Positions 1-9,178 of a DNA stretch of 51,029 nt are shown piece after piece (position 1 is the first letter of the stretch; the number at the start of each line of letters is the position of its first letter). The stretch lies in contig BNVH01000013.1 of NCBI GenBank assembly GCA_025997955.1, positions 1 through 51,029 of the forward strand, given 5' to 3'. A program made the position numbers and the translations under genes. This stretch comes from Synergistales bacterium. Its GTDB lineage: Bacteria > Synergistota > Synergistia > Synergistales > Aminobacteriaceae. A model generated the notes under the pieces. That model was given only the letters and a program-made list of their open reading frames with translations. It was not told the DNA's origin and searched no databases.

Positions 1-2
1 AA

Positions 3-332
3 GATAAGCGCGATCTACTACTCTTCACTACGACCATAGTCAATATAAAAGACGAGGAGATATTGACTGAATATAAGAAAATCCTGTTGCAGTATGCTAA
101 GGAGGGAAAAGCTATGTACATATCGTTGCTTACCAAAGACGAGACCGCCGAGGCTGAACAGCGCGGCATGGAGAAAGGCATGGAAAAGGGCATGGAGAAA
201 GGCATGGAGCGCGGCATGGAAAAGGGCAAACTCGAACTTGCCAGAAATCTGCTGGCTAACGGAGTAGCGTTGGACATAATAGCCAAGAGTTCAGGGTTGC
301 CTGCTGATAGAATTCAAGCCTTGGCGAACTGA
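3..332 (+). CDS. Rpn-like nuclease/transposase, C-terminal part (cut by window edge)
   Basis: The reading frame is open from base 3, so only the C-terminal ~109 residues are visible and the true start lies upstream. The tail has tandem M-E-K-G units (about residues 55-78 of the visible part) followed by a helix resembling LARNLLANGVALDIIAKSSG. This is the usual ending of Rpn/YhgA-like PD-(D/E)XK recombination-promoting nucleases, often annotated as PD-(D/E)XK nuclease family transposases. The catalytic domain is outside the window, so activity cannot be judged. A strong terminator follows at 363. Family assignment rests on the tail alone. Confidence 0.6.
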   Translation, partial: DKRDLLLFTTTIVNIKDEEILTEYKKILLQYAKEGKAMYISLLTKDETAEAEQRGMEKGMEKGMEKGMERGMEKGKLELARNLLANGVALDIIAKSSGLPADRIQALAN

Positions 333-362
333 CACCGCGCTCTTCGCATGACAAAGAAGCCT

Positions 363-400
363 CCCCTGTACTCCGGTGACGGATACAGGGGATTTTCTTA
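363..400 (+). terminator. Rho-independent terminator after the Rpn-like gene
   Basis: The arms cccctgta (363-370) and tacagggg (384-391) pair perfectly. An inner tccg/cgga stem closes a gtga GNRA-type tetraloop, and attttctta follows. It separates the nuclease gene from the flagellin transcript. Confidence 0.85.
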
Positions 401-430
401 ACATTCAGATCCTGTAGTTGTGCAATATAT

Positions 431-458
431 TCAAGTTTTCGTGTTATAATGCCGATAC
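431..458 (+). promoter_or_regulatory. Sigma-28 (FliA/SigD) type flagellar promoter
   Basis: tcaagttt (431-438) and gccgatac (451-458) closely match the flagellar consensus TAAAGTTT / GCCGATAA, with 12 bases between the two blocks instead of 11. An extended sigma-70 -10 (tgttataat, 442-450) overlaps it, but I see no good -35 for that reading. Its place upstream of three flagellin copies supports flagellar control. It is the only such promoter seen, since the gaps between copies are too short for others. Confidence 0.65.
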
Positions 459-494
459 TTTGTGTAGATAGCAAACTACGGAGGTGGAACTTTA

Positions 495-1065
495 GTGCGT
501 ATCAACCACAACATAAAAAACTTCTCCTGCAGCGGCAACGTGTCTGTCCTATGGTCGAGCGACAAACTCTCGACGGCGGTCGTCACGCGCGGGGGGGGGG
601 GGGGGGGGCGAAAAGACCAATCCGGTCAAAAATATAACCGCGAAACCGTGCGCGGCTCAGGCGGCTCCTCTGGCGCCGACGACTTGGGATACAATCGACA
701 TCAGCGCGATATTGATTGTAGCGCCGAAAGAAAACATAGGCTACAAATACTACACTGCTCCGCTCGTCCGCAGCGCCATCCCCGGCGCGCTCGGCGAACT
801 GTATTTCTCCAGCAACGAGGACTTACTGCACGCCCTCGGCCTCAACGCAATCCAACAATCAAAAGAAAGCAAGTTTGCCGTCACGGTCTGCGACGCCTAT
901 ACAGACAATATGGCAAACTCGCCCCAAGCTGAGCTTCAAGAGACTGAATATATTAATACAATCGGGAATGGCTATGCTGTGACAGGCAAACCAGTTGCCG
1001 CAAAATGTGCTGTCGCTGAGTTAGACAGTGACGGCGAGAGAGGGATAGATAGCTTATGCGTATAA
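495..1065 (+). pseudogene. Decayed or frame-switched flagellin copy with a poly-G tract
   Basis: A clear ribosome site (ggaggtgg, 480-487) precedes GTG at 495, which encodes MRINHNI, the flagellin N-terminus. The usual D0/D1 helices are absent. Frame 495 runs into an 18-G tract (591-608). After it, recognisable flagellin central-domain sequence (ELYFSSNEDLLHALGLNAIQ, around 800-860) lies in the +1 frame, open to 1065. It resembles the segment just before the C-terminal domain in both downstream flagellins. Bases ~1009-1031 match the DNA encoding the VLSLIRQ-stop end of a flagellin, out of frame. A 17- or 20-G tract would join the two frames into about 190 residues. It is either a remnant or a phase-variable short product; without D0/D1 it could not polymerise as a normal flagellin. 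Confidence 0.65.
591..608 (+). repeat. 18-base homopolymeric G tract
   Basis: Eighteen consecutive G residues follow cgcgc and precede cgaaaag. The tract sits exactly at the frame shift between the flagellin-like N-terminus and the flagellin central-domain segment. Such tracts are prone to slipped-strand mispairing and to sequencing error. Confidence 0.95.
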
Positions 1066-4000
1066 ATCACAACATACCGGCGCTTTACGCCTATAATGCT
1101 CTGAGCGACACGAATAATCAGCTTCATAAGGCCATCCGCAACCTTTCCACGGGCTTGCGCATAAACTCCGCCGCTGACGACGCGGCGGGGCTTGGCATAT
1201 CCGAGAAAATGCGTTCGCAGATTCGCGGGATAGACCAGGCTCTGCGCAACGCTCAGGACGGCATATCCATGATTCAGACCGCCGAGGGCGCTCTTACCGA
1301 GGTGCACTCTATCCTACAGAGAATTCGCGAGCTATCCGTTCAGGCGGCTAACGGCACGCTTACCTCCAATGACCGCCAGCACATTCAGCATGAGGTTGAT
1401 CAACTGAAAGACGAGATAAACCGAATAGCGAAAACCACGCAGTTCAATAAAAAGAAACTGCTGAATGGTTCTCTAAATTTCCTCGGAAGCACTTCCGATG
1501 ATTTGGTTTCCCTCGTCCAATCGACGGCGATGACTCAGCAGCCAAACGTGTCGGCAAATTACAAAATCACCGTCAGCGCGGAGTCAGGCGAGGCCGAAAT
1601 CCTGAAATCCAACATATTTTACGCGATAAACGGGACGAAAAGCGGCACAGTCGGATATACCGACCAGGACAAAACGAACATAAGCGGCGTCGGAGCCGTG
1701 AACTTGGCGTCCGGGATATACAACCTCGAAACAAGAGAGACCCCATTCGGCGGCGTCATTTTCTATGATAGCGGAAAAGTCGTAGAAAACTCGTCACAGT
1801 ACGTTACAACCCACGGCGTAAAAGACCTCGTCGCGCCCGGTATTGTCGATAACAATAAAATCCCGTATGGCGAGTACGATTTTCGAGCCACCGACACCGT
1901 ACCCTTCATGGCGACATGGGACAGCAACCCGGACGGCGTGAGCGGGGCTGTAGCGTCGGTAGGTTCGCCAACAGGTGGAACCTTTCGATCTCCCAATTCA
2001 ACCGCCGCCCCAAGCAATGGGAACACGGTAGGCGGACTTGGAAACGACCGCGCCGTCAACGCGACTATGAGCTTCACGGCGGACGCCCCGTCCGCAGCGC
2101 GTGAAGATGTGCTGATGTGGAATAACGCGGACAGTAGCGCAATAACCAACACAGAATATCTTGCTAGCTTTGAGGAGGGTGTTCCTTTCGCTTCCTCGGT
2201 TCTGGTTGAGAGAACCGGCTACGATCAATACAATATGTTCACAGTCTTCGACGCCACCGTGACCGACCGATGGCGGCTTGGTACTAACACTTCTTCTCAA
2301 AGTCTTTCTTTACTTCAGTCAAATGGAAGCACGATCAATTATGGCATTACTTTCACTGCCACTATTACGCTTAACGGGGGAACGCTCAGCGCCAGTAACG
2401 ATATAGAGACAATTAATACGCTTGTAGGATCATCGTCATGGGTTACAACACCTAACTGGACGAATCAGCCAATGGGGCAGTTTACCTATTCGGCCGGAAA
2501 CGTCACAGTGACCTTGACTCAGAACAACCCTGCATCTTACTATTATGCACGTACAGTTTTAAGTGATAGCGATGTCGACGCCATGATAGCGAACGCGCGA
2601 AGAATAGCAATGACTAACACTATGAGTAACTTTGCCTCGGCGCTCGGTTTTGCCAATCCCGGTACCGCAAGCTATACCGGCGGCGTTGGTAATGAAGCTT
2701 CGCCCCCTCCTTTTACCATAGCGCACGCGGGAGGGAACACGGGCGCGAAAGTCGCGAGGGATCGGATATCGGTCGTTGCCCATTGTGAAGGTGTCGATGT
2801 GAACGGGGTATACACTACTTACGATACCCCGACAAACACGGCCCCGTTTCTGGCAGGCGGTGTAGACGGCAATACACAATGGATCGGCTTCGGAAGCTCC
2901 ATTAAGTTCAACCAAACAGGCGCGGGAGTTGTTCCCTATACGGAAATTCAATATGCGTCTTTAATGGGTACTGGATCCGGCAATACAAATCCGGCAGGAA
3001 ATCCGCCCGACATTGCCATGTCACGTACTATAAGCTCAAGCGGAAACGGCGTACAATCTTATGTTTTCGACTTCGCTACCTACACATCACCAGTAGTTGG
3101 CAGCACAGTAGACGTCATAACGTCACAGACCGCGATACAGAACTCGAATCGTCCGGGCAATCCGTCTATTTTAGGCGATGACCGTTATGTCTGGCCCAAG
3201 ATAGATTATGTTTTTAACGCCGGAGTTTTGGACGGCAAAACCATAGGTTCTGCGGGTGGCAATTTACGGTTGCCTCAGGTCTATCGCGGAAGTCGTTATC
3301 AAGTCAATACCGATTATTACGGGAATCAATCGAATGGACTATCCAGTCAAATATCCACTGCCATGCGATACTCTCTATACCACAACTTCACCATCAACGG
3401 CGAGTTCAAGACCGCCACTGACGCCATCACCTACGGTTTTCGGAGAACCGACCCCAATCTTCCGGACGAGGGAACCGACCCAGATCATCCGAAAGACGGG
3501 TATACGTTTAACTACAAGGCGAAGGCTTTTTACGGCACGGACACGACATCGTATTTCTTTAAGGCCGGAGATCCCAACCGTTATTTCCCGAACCGTTATT
3601 CCCCGACCGGTGGCATAAAAGTTTGGGAGCAGGAGAACAGCAACGCGGCCCTCGCTTTTCGATATAAAGGAATTGACGCGGCTGGGCATCACATCTTTGA
3701 CGTGGGTGTAAAAGGTTATGAATACGACACTGACGGAACCGAATTCGACTATGAGACCACTGTGACCGTAGACCCTACCGACTCCAGACTGACAATCGAC
3801 GACGGCAGCAGCGGCTTTGGGGATATCCACTTCGACAGCTTTGTCATGAATTGGAATGAGCTGACCATTGGAGACGCCTTCATCGTGAACGTATCGTCGG
3901 CGGCGTTCGCCAACGAGTTGACTAATATAACAAACGCCGCTTCTAAGACGTCGCTGACGAATTTCGCTTGGGGGACCGACGTCATATCGACATCCGGTCA

Positions 4001-6197
4001 TCCCATAAACCAGGAAAACCAGGGGGCGACATCGGAGTATCGTTTTTCTGACGGGGTGATTTCTGGCAAGGCAACGGGAGTGGGCATGACGCTGGAACTG
4101 TTGGGATATTTCGTCGATCCGGTGGACGGGGCCGACGAGGAACTTGGCATACAGAGCCAGGGGTTCTTGATGGAGTTTGATGCGTTTGATACGATTAATA
4201 ACGTAGGAATTAAGCCTCCGCAGAGCGACACTTCCCCTCCTCTTACAGCAAACCCCCTTAGCCAATACATTACCACGGCTAAAAACGGCGCGTATGTCGG
4301 CCCTCCGAACCTAAGTCAGGCACAAAACAACGCTATAGGAACGCGCACTATCCACGTTGAGGTAAACTACGTCGGCGCGTCTGACCCGCAGGCCGCGGGG
4401 GTTATCGGCAGTTTCTTCTTTGACCAGATTCGTTATGAACATGATAAGATCGTTGGCATCACCGATTTTATCAGAAGTGTACAATACAACGAGTTTCAGA
4501 AATGGAACGGCTCTCTTCTGTTCGACGCGGTGGACATCGTGGGCAACGCCATACGCTTTAGGGTGCAGGGGCACCTGTACGACGAGTGGGGCAATTATCG
4601 TTATGTGGAAGACCATGATTTGTGGCTGCATCCGGGAACCAACGATAACCTTGTGTTGTTCGCGGGTGATAAATACGAGGGGCTGAACTCCGCCCCAGTG
4701 TTCGAGGGCTTGCTTTTCGATACGATAGAACTTGCGGCGGACACGCACATGTTCACCATAGGTGATCGTTTTACACTGACGCTGGCCGCCGACGCGCGCG
4801 AAACAGGCGCCGTGCGCAGCAGTTGGGACGAACTAAACCTGACAGCCAAGGGATTGGGGACGGGATACCCCATGACATGGCGATTCAGGGAAGGGGTTTT
4901 GGATAACTCAAAGACGGAGCTGCGATTGTTTCAGGTTGACAGTGACCCCGCCAGTCCTAACGGTACAGATGTGCGAAGAAACGAAGTGCGCGACGGCGTT
5001 TTTTATCTGAGCGTAGGCAATTTCCATAACGGCGGAATCAACGGAAGCGAGACGGGCAGCATGATCAGCGTAAAAAAGGCCGCCACGTTCGGCGTTTACG
5101 AGGCTAAGGGATTTGACGCGGGGTTGGCTCACTACTACACCAAACTAAAAGACATAGCGAACTTCTACGACAAGTCGGGGCGTTTTTTGCTGAGCATACC
5201 GCAGGAGCTTAAAATAGGACTGGGGGACAGCAGCGTTTCCGTCATGCTCAGCAGCGAGATGGAGGTCAAAGACATGGTTGAGGCCATAACCAACGCCCTT
5301 TACCGGCTTGGCGGGCAGTACCTTCAGGAAAAATTCCCCGGGGGCATGATGTTTTTGGCCGGCAACGTGGTTGGAAAAGACCGCTCGGAGGGATACCACG
5401 ATGAGACGCATTTAGCGGAGTGGGTCAACTGGGAGCGTCATGAAAGCCAGTACAAGACTGTCCCAGGCACCTTCGTCGTCCGATCGTTCAAAACCGGAAA
5501 AGAAGGGGAGTATCGTTTTACAGGGGACGACGAGCTTTTGCAGGCGTTAGCTTTCGTTACCATTCAGGATTCTGAGGAAAACGTATACAGCGTTTTCGCC
5601 CAGGACGCGCACGACGGAAAAATGATTGCCACCGCCACAATACGTTCCGGCGTGCTCTGCGATGAAATCCTGCCCGGTGAGGCCGCGCTGAAGTTCGATT
5701 CGGCTTCTGGCGTCGAAAAGATTGTATATAACGAGAAAACCGGAAAGTACGATTTCGGCATGACCGAGGGAACGTACAGCCTCTTTGCGCATGTCGTCGC
5801 CAAAGACGCGGTTCTTCAAACTGGGGCGAACGAAAAAGAAACGCATCAGCTTACCATTCGCAACATCAGCGCCTCGTCTCTTGGGTTAGACGGATTATAC
5901 CTGACCAACGCTAAAACCGCGCAAAGAGCCATAACTATTGCGGACAACGCTATAAGATTAGTCTCAAGCCAGCGCGCCACGCTCGGCGCCTACCAAAACC
6001 GCCTTGAGCACACCATCACAAACCTCACGACGACCTCCACAAACACAACCGCCGCCGAGAGCCGTATCAGAGACGCGGATATGTCTAAAGAGATGCTGAA
6101 TTTCACGCGTTTGCAGATTCTCATGCAGTCCGGCACGTCTATGCTCGCTCAGGCAAATCAGCTTCCGCAAAGTGTGTTATCGCTGATTAGACAGTGA
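1056..6197 (+). CDS. Giant flagellin (1,713 residues)
   Basis: Structural subunit of the flagellar filament, exported by the flagellar type III apparatus. Residues 1-~140 are a classical D0/D1 N-terminal domain (MRINHNIPALYAYNAL, then NLSTGLRINSAADDAAGLGI). The last ~100 residues are the matching C-terminal D1/D0 helices, ending LPQSVLSLIRQ. Between them lies an insert of about 1,400 residues, rich in Thr, Ser, Asn, Gly and Asp and apparently beta-rich, against under 300 in ordinary flagellins. Residues ~1480-1610 carry a module shared with the next gene (FTGDDELLQALAF, then DAHDGK). I see no HEXXH in the insert. The start follows gagagagg; a flagellin remnant lies just upstream and a second flagellin begins 21 bases downstream, so the copies are probably cotranscribed from the sigma-28-like promoter. 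The insert probably projects from the filament as a surface domain. Confidence 0.93.
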   Translation: MRINHNIPALYAYNALSDTNNQLHKAIRNLSTGLRINSAADDAAGLGISEKMRSQIRGIDQALRNAQDGISMIQTAEGALTEVHSILQRIRELSVQAANGTLTSNDRQHIQHEVDQLKDEINRIAKTTQFNKKKLLNGSLNFLGSTSDDLVSLVQSTAMTQQPNVSANYKITVSAESGEAEILKSNIFYAINGTKSGTVGYTDQDKTNISGVGAVNLASGIYNLETRETPFGGVIFYDSGKVVENSSQYVTTHGVKDLVAPGIVDNNKIPYGEYDFRATDTVPFMATWDSNPDGVSGAVASVGSPTGGTFRSPNSTAAPSNGNTVGGLGNDRAVNATMSFTADAPSAAREDVLMWNNADSSAITNTEYLASFEEGVPFASSVLVERTGYDQYNMFTVFDATVTDRWRLGTNTSSQSLSLLQSNGSTINYGITFTATITLNGGTLSASNDIETINTLVGSSSWVTTPNWTNQPMGQFTYSAGNVTVTLTQNNPASYYYARTVLSDSDVDAMIANARRIAMTNTMSNFASALGFANPGTASYTGGVGNEASPPPFTIAHAGGNTGAKVARDRISVVAHCEGVDVNGVYTTYDTPTNTAPFLAGGVDGNTQWIGFGSSIKFNQTGAGVVPYTEIQYASLMGTGSGNTNPAGNPPDIAMSRTISSSGNGVQSYVFDFATYTSPVVGSTVDVITSQTAIQNSNRPGNPSILGDDRYVWPKIDYVFNAGVLDGKTIGSAGGNLRLPQVYRGSRYQVNTDYYGNQSNGLSSQISTAMRYSLYHNFTINGEFKTATDAITYGFRRTDPNLPDEGTDPDHPKDGYTFNYKAKAFYGTDTTSYFFKAGDPNRYFPNRYSPTGGIKVWEQENSNAALAFRYKGIDAAGHHIFDVGVKGYEYDTDGTEFDYETTVTVDPTDSRLTIDDGSSGFGDIHFDSFVMNWNELTIGDAFIVNVSSAAFANELTNITNAASKTSLTNFAWGTDVISTSGHPINQENQGATSEYRFSDGVISGKATGVGMTLELLGYFVDPVDGADEELGIQSQGFLMEFDAFDTINNVGIKPPQSDTSPPLTANPLSQYITTAKNGAYVGPPNLSQAQNNAIGTRTIHVEVNYVGASDPQAAGVIGSFFFDQIRYEHDKIVGITDFIRSVQYNEFQKWNGSLLFDAVDIVGNAIRFRVQGHLYDEWGNYRYVEDHDLWLHPGTNDNLVLFAGDKYEGLNSAPVFEGLLFDTIELAADTHMFTIGDRFTLTLAADARETGAVRSSWDELNLTAKGLGTGYPMTWRFREGVLDNSKTELRLFQVDSDPASPNGTDVRRNEVRDGVFYLSVGNFHNGGINGSETGSMISVKKAATFGVYEAKGFDAGLAHYYTKLKDIANFYDKSGRFLLSIPQELKIGLGDSSVSVMLSSEMEVKDMVEAITNALYRLGGQYLQEKFPGGMMFLAGNVVGKDRSEGYHDETHLAEWVNWERHESQYKTVPGTFVVRSFKTGKEGEYRFTGDDELLQALAFVTIQDSEENVYSVFAQDAHDGKMIATATIRSGVLCDEILPGEAALKFDSASGVEKIVYNEKTGKYDFGMTEGTYSLFAHVVAKDAVLQTGANEKETHQLTIRNISASSLGLDGLYLTNAKTAQRAITIADNAIRLVSSQRATLGAYQNRLEHTITNLTTTSTNTTAAESRIRDADMSKEMLNFTRLQILMQSGTSMLAQANQLPQSVLSLIRQ

Positions 6198-6218
6198 CGG
6201 CGAGAGAGGAATAAGCTT

Positions 6219-8846
6219 ATGCGTATAAATCACAACATACCGGCGCTTTACGCCTATAACGCTCTAAGCGACACGAATAATCAGCTTCAGAAGTCCATTC
6301 GCAATCTCTCTACGGGCTTGCGTATAAACTCCGCCGCTGACGACGCGGCGGGGCTTGGGATATCCGAGAAAATGAGATCACAGATTCGAGGGTTGGATCA
6401 GGCCACCCGTAACGCTCAGGACGGCATATCTATGATTCAGACAGCTGAAGGCGCTTTGCAAGAGGCGCATTCCATACTACAGAGAATGCGCGAGCTCGCC
6501 GTTCAGTCGGCAAATGACACGCTCACTTCAGAAGACCGCGTTTATATACAGGGTGAAATAGACCAGCTCAAAATAGAAGTAGACAGAATAGCGAACACGA
6601 CGCAGTTCAATAAAAAGCAGTTGCTAAGCGGCAGCGCGGACGCTAACTGGTCTACGGATCTTCTTGGCGTGAAAGTTTTTGTAAACGGCGGATTGCGGTC
6701 TAAAGACCAATTCGGGCAAACTGGAGTGGTTGACGGCAACTACACGATAACAGTTGACCCGTTGAGCATAGGCCAGAATCAGGTTCTGAAGAGCAATATC
6801 TTAACTCGCGCGTTTAAGAGCGGAGAAATAGCGACGGCGGACGTCACCACGAAGCTCTCCGACCTCACAAACTTTATCGACGCTAACGGCGTCAATGTCT
6901 TAAAAGACCCCCAGTCGCTCACCGTCTCTCTTGAAGGCGGAGGCAGCGCCACCGTGACGCTCTACGCCACGGATACTATCGGCACTCTCGGCGACAAGCT
7001 CAGCCGGGCGATTAGCACGGCGTCCGGCGTTCAGGTTGGTGAGGGCGATGGTGTTCAGTATGTCTGGGACGGCACGGTTCTTCCCGATGAGGACGACAAA
7101 ATTCTGAACGGCTTGGCGACCAACTGGCTCTGGGGCGCGGCGAAGCGGGTGCAAGACGCTTACGGGCTAACGGTGACTCCGGGCAAAAAGTTGACGATCA
7201 CGTGGGAGGATCTACCTGGAGATCCTCCACCATTAGGAACCGGAGGGACTTTGGCTATGGGCGGAGGCAGCCCGGGTGGAGATGGGATCTTGATCATCGA
7301 CCATGCGATGTTTGAACCGGGCGACCTGCCCGACGGAACGAACTGGACGGGAACGCTGTACGACGACCGGGTATTGGCTCATGAGTTCACTCACATCGTG
7401 TGTTTCGTAGATTCAAACCTCAGCGCTGCTTTGAACACGGCGGAGGGAAGTTGGCTAATAGAGGGCATAGCAGAGTACGCCAACGGCGCTAACGACAGGG
7501 TTCAAGGGGACGCCACTACCGCTGGCGCCGCCGATGTCGCAAAAATTGTCGCTATCAAGACTGAAGCGTCCAACGCGCTCACAACATCATCGTTATACAG
7601 GCCATCCGATTCTGTTGGTTATTCCGCGGAATATCTGGCGGTGCGTTATTTTGACGAGGTGAGCCGGGCGAATGGAGGCGAAGGGATAAAGGGACTGCTC
7701 CAAAAGCTGCAAGACGGGACTTATACTGCCGCTACCATGGATGGCGCAGGTGGCGCAATAGACTGGGCGTCAAATGGCGCATTTGTCGACAGAAACGCAT
7801 TGAACGCCGCGATTCAAGCAAACGGCGGCGATTTCGATACATTCCTTACCAGAGTGTTAGCTGAGGATTTCAACATAGACACCGGCGCTATAGGCGGGTA
7901 TTACGCCACAGGGGCTTCGGACATGTCGAAAGCCATGTCGCCCGGGGGCGTCGTTCCGGGTAACAACACGTATTCCCTGAACCCGTTAGCTGAGTTCGGC
8001 TGGGCGTCGGTAACTTGGCCGCAGGGTATGTCCGCCAATGGGGGCGCAGCCTCTTCGCCGGGCCATATCCCCGTGGTTCTTCAGAGGGACACATCACTTC
8101 AGTCTGTGGCGGGGACGCTGCTCTTGCATTCGTCTTTGCTGGGCGACGCGGGGAAGATGATATTCTCAGGCGATGAGAGATTGCTATCCGCGCTGGGTTT
8201 CGCCGAAATCAGAGCCGCGCGGGAGACGATTTACAGCGTCAGGATAGTGGACGCGCACACGGGAAAGTTATTAAAATCGGGCGTTGAGATCAGCGGGAAC
8301 ACTATATACGGCTCGCTGCACGACAATATCGACGTAATGTTTGCCGATAATTTCGCTCTTGATCTCGACGCGACTAAACTGAGAAACGACGGCTACGGCA
8401 GCTATATTTTCAGCGCGAGCGCGCGCAGGAGCTTTACGGTTCATATAGCGGCGAATTCCACGGTTCTGCAAGTGGGGGCTAATGAGGGTGAGGACATGGA
8501 GATAAGTTTCGGCAACACCGGCTCGGGGGCATTGGGTATCAATAGAGTGAACGTCAGGAGCAGGGAGTCGGCGGCTCGAGCTATCACCATCATGGACAGC
8601 GCTATCAGCAAGGTATCCGTAAAACGCGCAAGGCTCGGAGCCTACCAGAACCGCCTTGAGCACACCATCACAAACCTGACGACGACCTCCACAAACACAA
8701 CCGCCGCCGAGAGCCGTATCCGCGACGCGGATATGTCTAAAGAGATGCTGAACTTCACGAGACTACAGATTCTCATGCAGTCAGGCACGTCTATGCTCGC
8801 TCAGGCAAATCAGATTCCGCAGAGTGTGCTGTCGCTGATTAGGTAG
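6219..8846 (+). CDS. Flagellin with embedded zinc metalloprotease (flagellinolysin type)
   Basis: Filament subunit of 875 residues with flagellin D0/D1 domains at both ends and a peptidase in the variable region. The active-site motif HEFTH is at residues 388-392, and GSWLIEGIAEY follows with a Glu at 415 placed as a gluzincin third zinc ligand. Flagellins with HEXXH inserts (flagellinolysins) are known to build proteolytically active filaments; that this one is active is inferred from motif conservation. Residues ~630-790 contain the GDERLLSALGF/DAHTGK module shared with the giant flagellin. The first ~100 codons and last ~70 codons are nearly identical in DNA to those of the upstream copy, implying tandem duplication or gene conversion. 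The ribosome site gagagagga precedes the ATG. A terminator follows 30 bases after the stop. Confidence 0.92.
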   Translation: MRINHNIPALYAYNALSDTNNQLQKSIRNLSTGLRINSAADDAAGLGISEKMRSQIRGLDQATRNAQDGISMIQTAEGALQEAHSILQRMRELAVQSANDTLTSEDRVYIQGEIDQLKIEVDRIANTTQFNKKQLLSGSADANWSTDLLGVKVFVNGGLRSKDQFGQTGVVDGNYTITVDPLSIGQNQVLKSNILTRAFKSGEIATADVTTKLSDLTNFIDANGVNVLKDPQSLTVSLEGGGSATVTLYATDTIGTLGDKLSRAISTASGVQVGEGDGVQYVWDGTVLPDEDDKILNGLATNWLWGAAKRVQDAYGLTVTPGKKLTITWEDLPGDPPPLGTGGTLAMGGGSPGGDGILIIDHAMFEPGDLPDGTNWTGTLYDDRVLAHEFTHIVCFVDSNLSAALNTAEGSWLIEGIAEYANGANDRVQGDATTAGAADVAKIVAIKTEASNALTTSSLYRPSDSVGYSAEYLAVRYFDEVSRANGGEGIKGLLQKLQDGTYTAATMDGAGGAIDWASNGAFVDRNALNAAIQANGGDFDTFLTRVLAEDFNIDTGAIGGYYATGASDMSKAMSPGGVVPGNNTYSLNPLAEFGWASVTWPQGMSANGGAASSPGHIPVVLQRDTSLQSVAGTLLLHSSLLGDAGKMIFSGDERLLSALGFAEIRAARETIYSVRIVDAHTGKLLKSGVEISGNTIYGSLHDNIDVMFADNFALDLDATKLRNDGYGSYIFSASARRSFTVHIAANSTVLQVGANEGEDMEISFGNTGSGALGINRVNVRSRESAARAITIMDSAISKVSVKRARLGAYQNRLEHTITNLTTTSTNTTAAESRIRDADMSKEMLNFTRLQILMQSGTSMLAQANQIPQSVLSLIR

Positions 8847-8876
8847 CGCGAAGATAGCGCGAAGTTTGATGTTTTT

Positions 8877-8907
8877 ATCGGGCGGCGCGGGCCGCCCGAT
8901 TTTATCT
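8877..8907 (+). terminator. Terminator of the flagellin operon
   Basis: The 10-bp perfect stem atcgggcggc (8877-8886) / gccgcccgat (8891-8900) closes a gcgg loop and is followed by tttatctt. Confidence 0.9.
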
Positions 8908-9000
8908 TGGTGGTATGACCTCCAACCAGTAGCCGTCCGGATCCTCGATAAAATATATGCCCATCTTGGGGTTTTCGTAACAAATGCAGCCCATCTCCTC
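8902..9000 (-). pseudogene. Glyoxalase I (VOC family) 3' remnant
   Basis: The minus strand reads about 33 codons ending in TAA at 8902-8904. They include MGIYFIEDPDGYWLEVI, the classic C-terminal beta strand of lactoylglutathione lyases with the metal-ligand Glu. Upstream the similarity ends at an in-frame TAA near 9005, and no start or N-terminal domain is present. It is a truncated relic and not functional. Confidence 0.75.
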
Positions 9001-9029
9001 GCTGGATTATCGTAGAAACGACCGTCCTT

Positions 9030-9079
9030 GGTTGGTTGCTCTTTTTTATGCGTTTGCCCTGGGTTGGTTGTTCTTTTTT
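9030..9079 (+). repeat. Short direct repeat in the flagellin-secretion gap
   Basis: ggttggttgctctttttt (9030-9047) recurs at 9062-9079 with one mismatch, a 32-base period. Around it, 9001-9178 is otherwise non-coding and becomes A-rich before the next gene. No convincing promoter was found. Confidence 0.6.
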
Positions 9080-9178
9080 GTATTATGGTTAGACTGAGGG
9101 TGTAAAATAATATGTTATTGTTAGAATTTAAAAAAAGAAATTTAAAAAAAGATTTTTTGAAAAGGGTTGTGGTTATTT

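Noticed and set aside
445..450. Perfect TATAAT as a standard sigma-70 promoter for the flagellins
   Set aside because: No -35 at proper spacing; the overlapping sigma-28-type match fits the gene content better.
3375..4265. Long minus-strand open frame of 296 codons inside the giant flagellin
   Set aside because: Antisense shadow of a GC-rich coding region; no ribosome site and no recognisable family.
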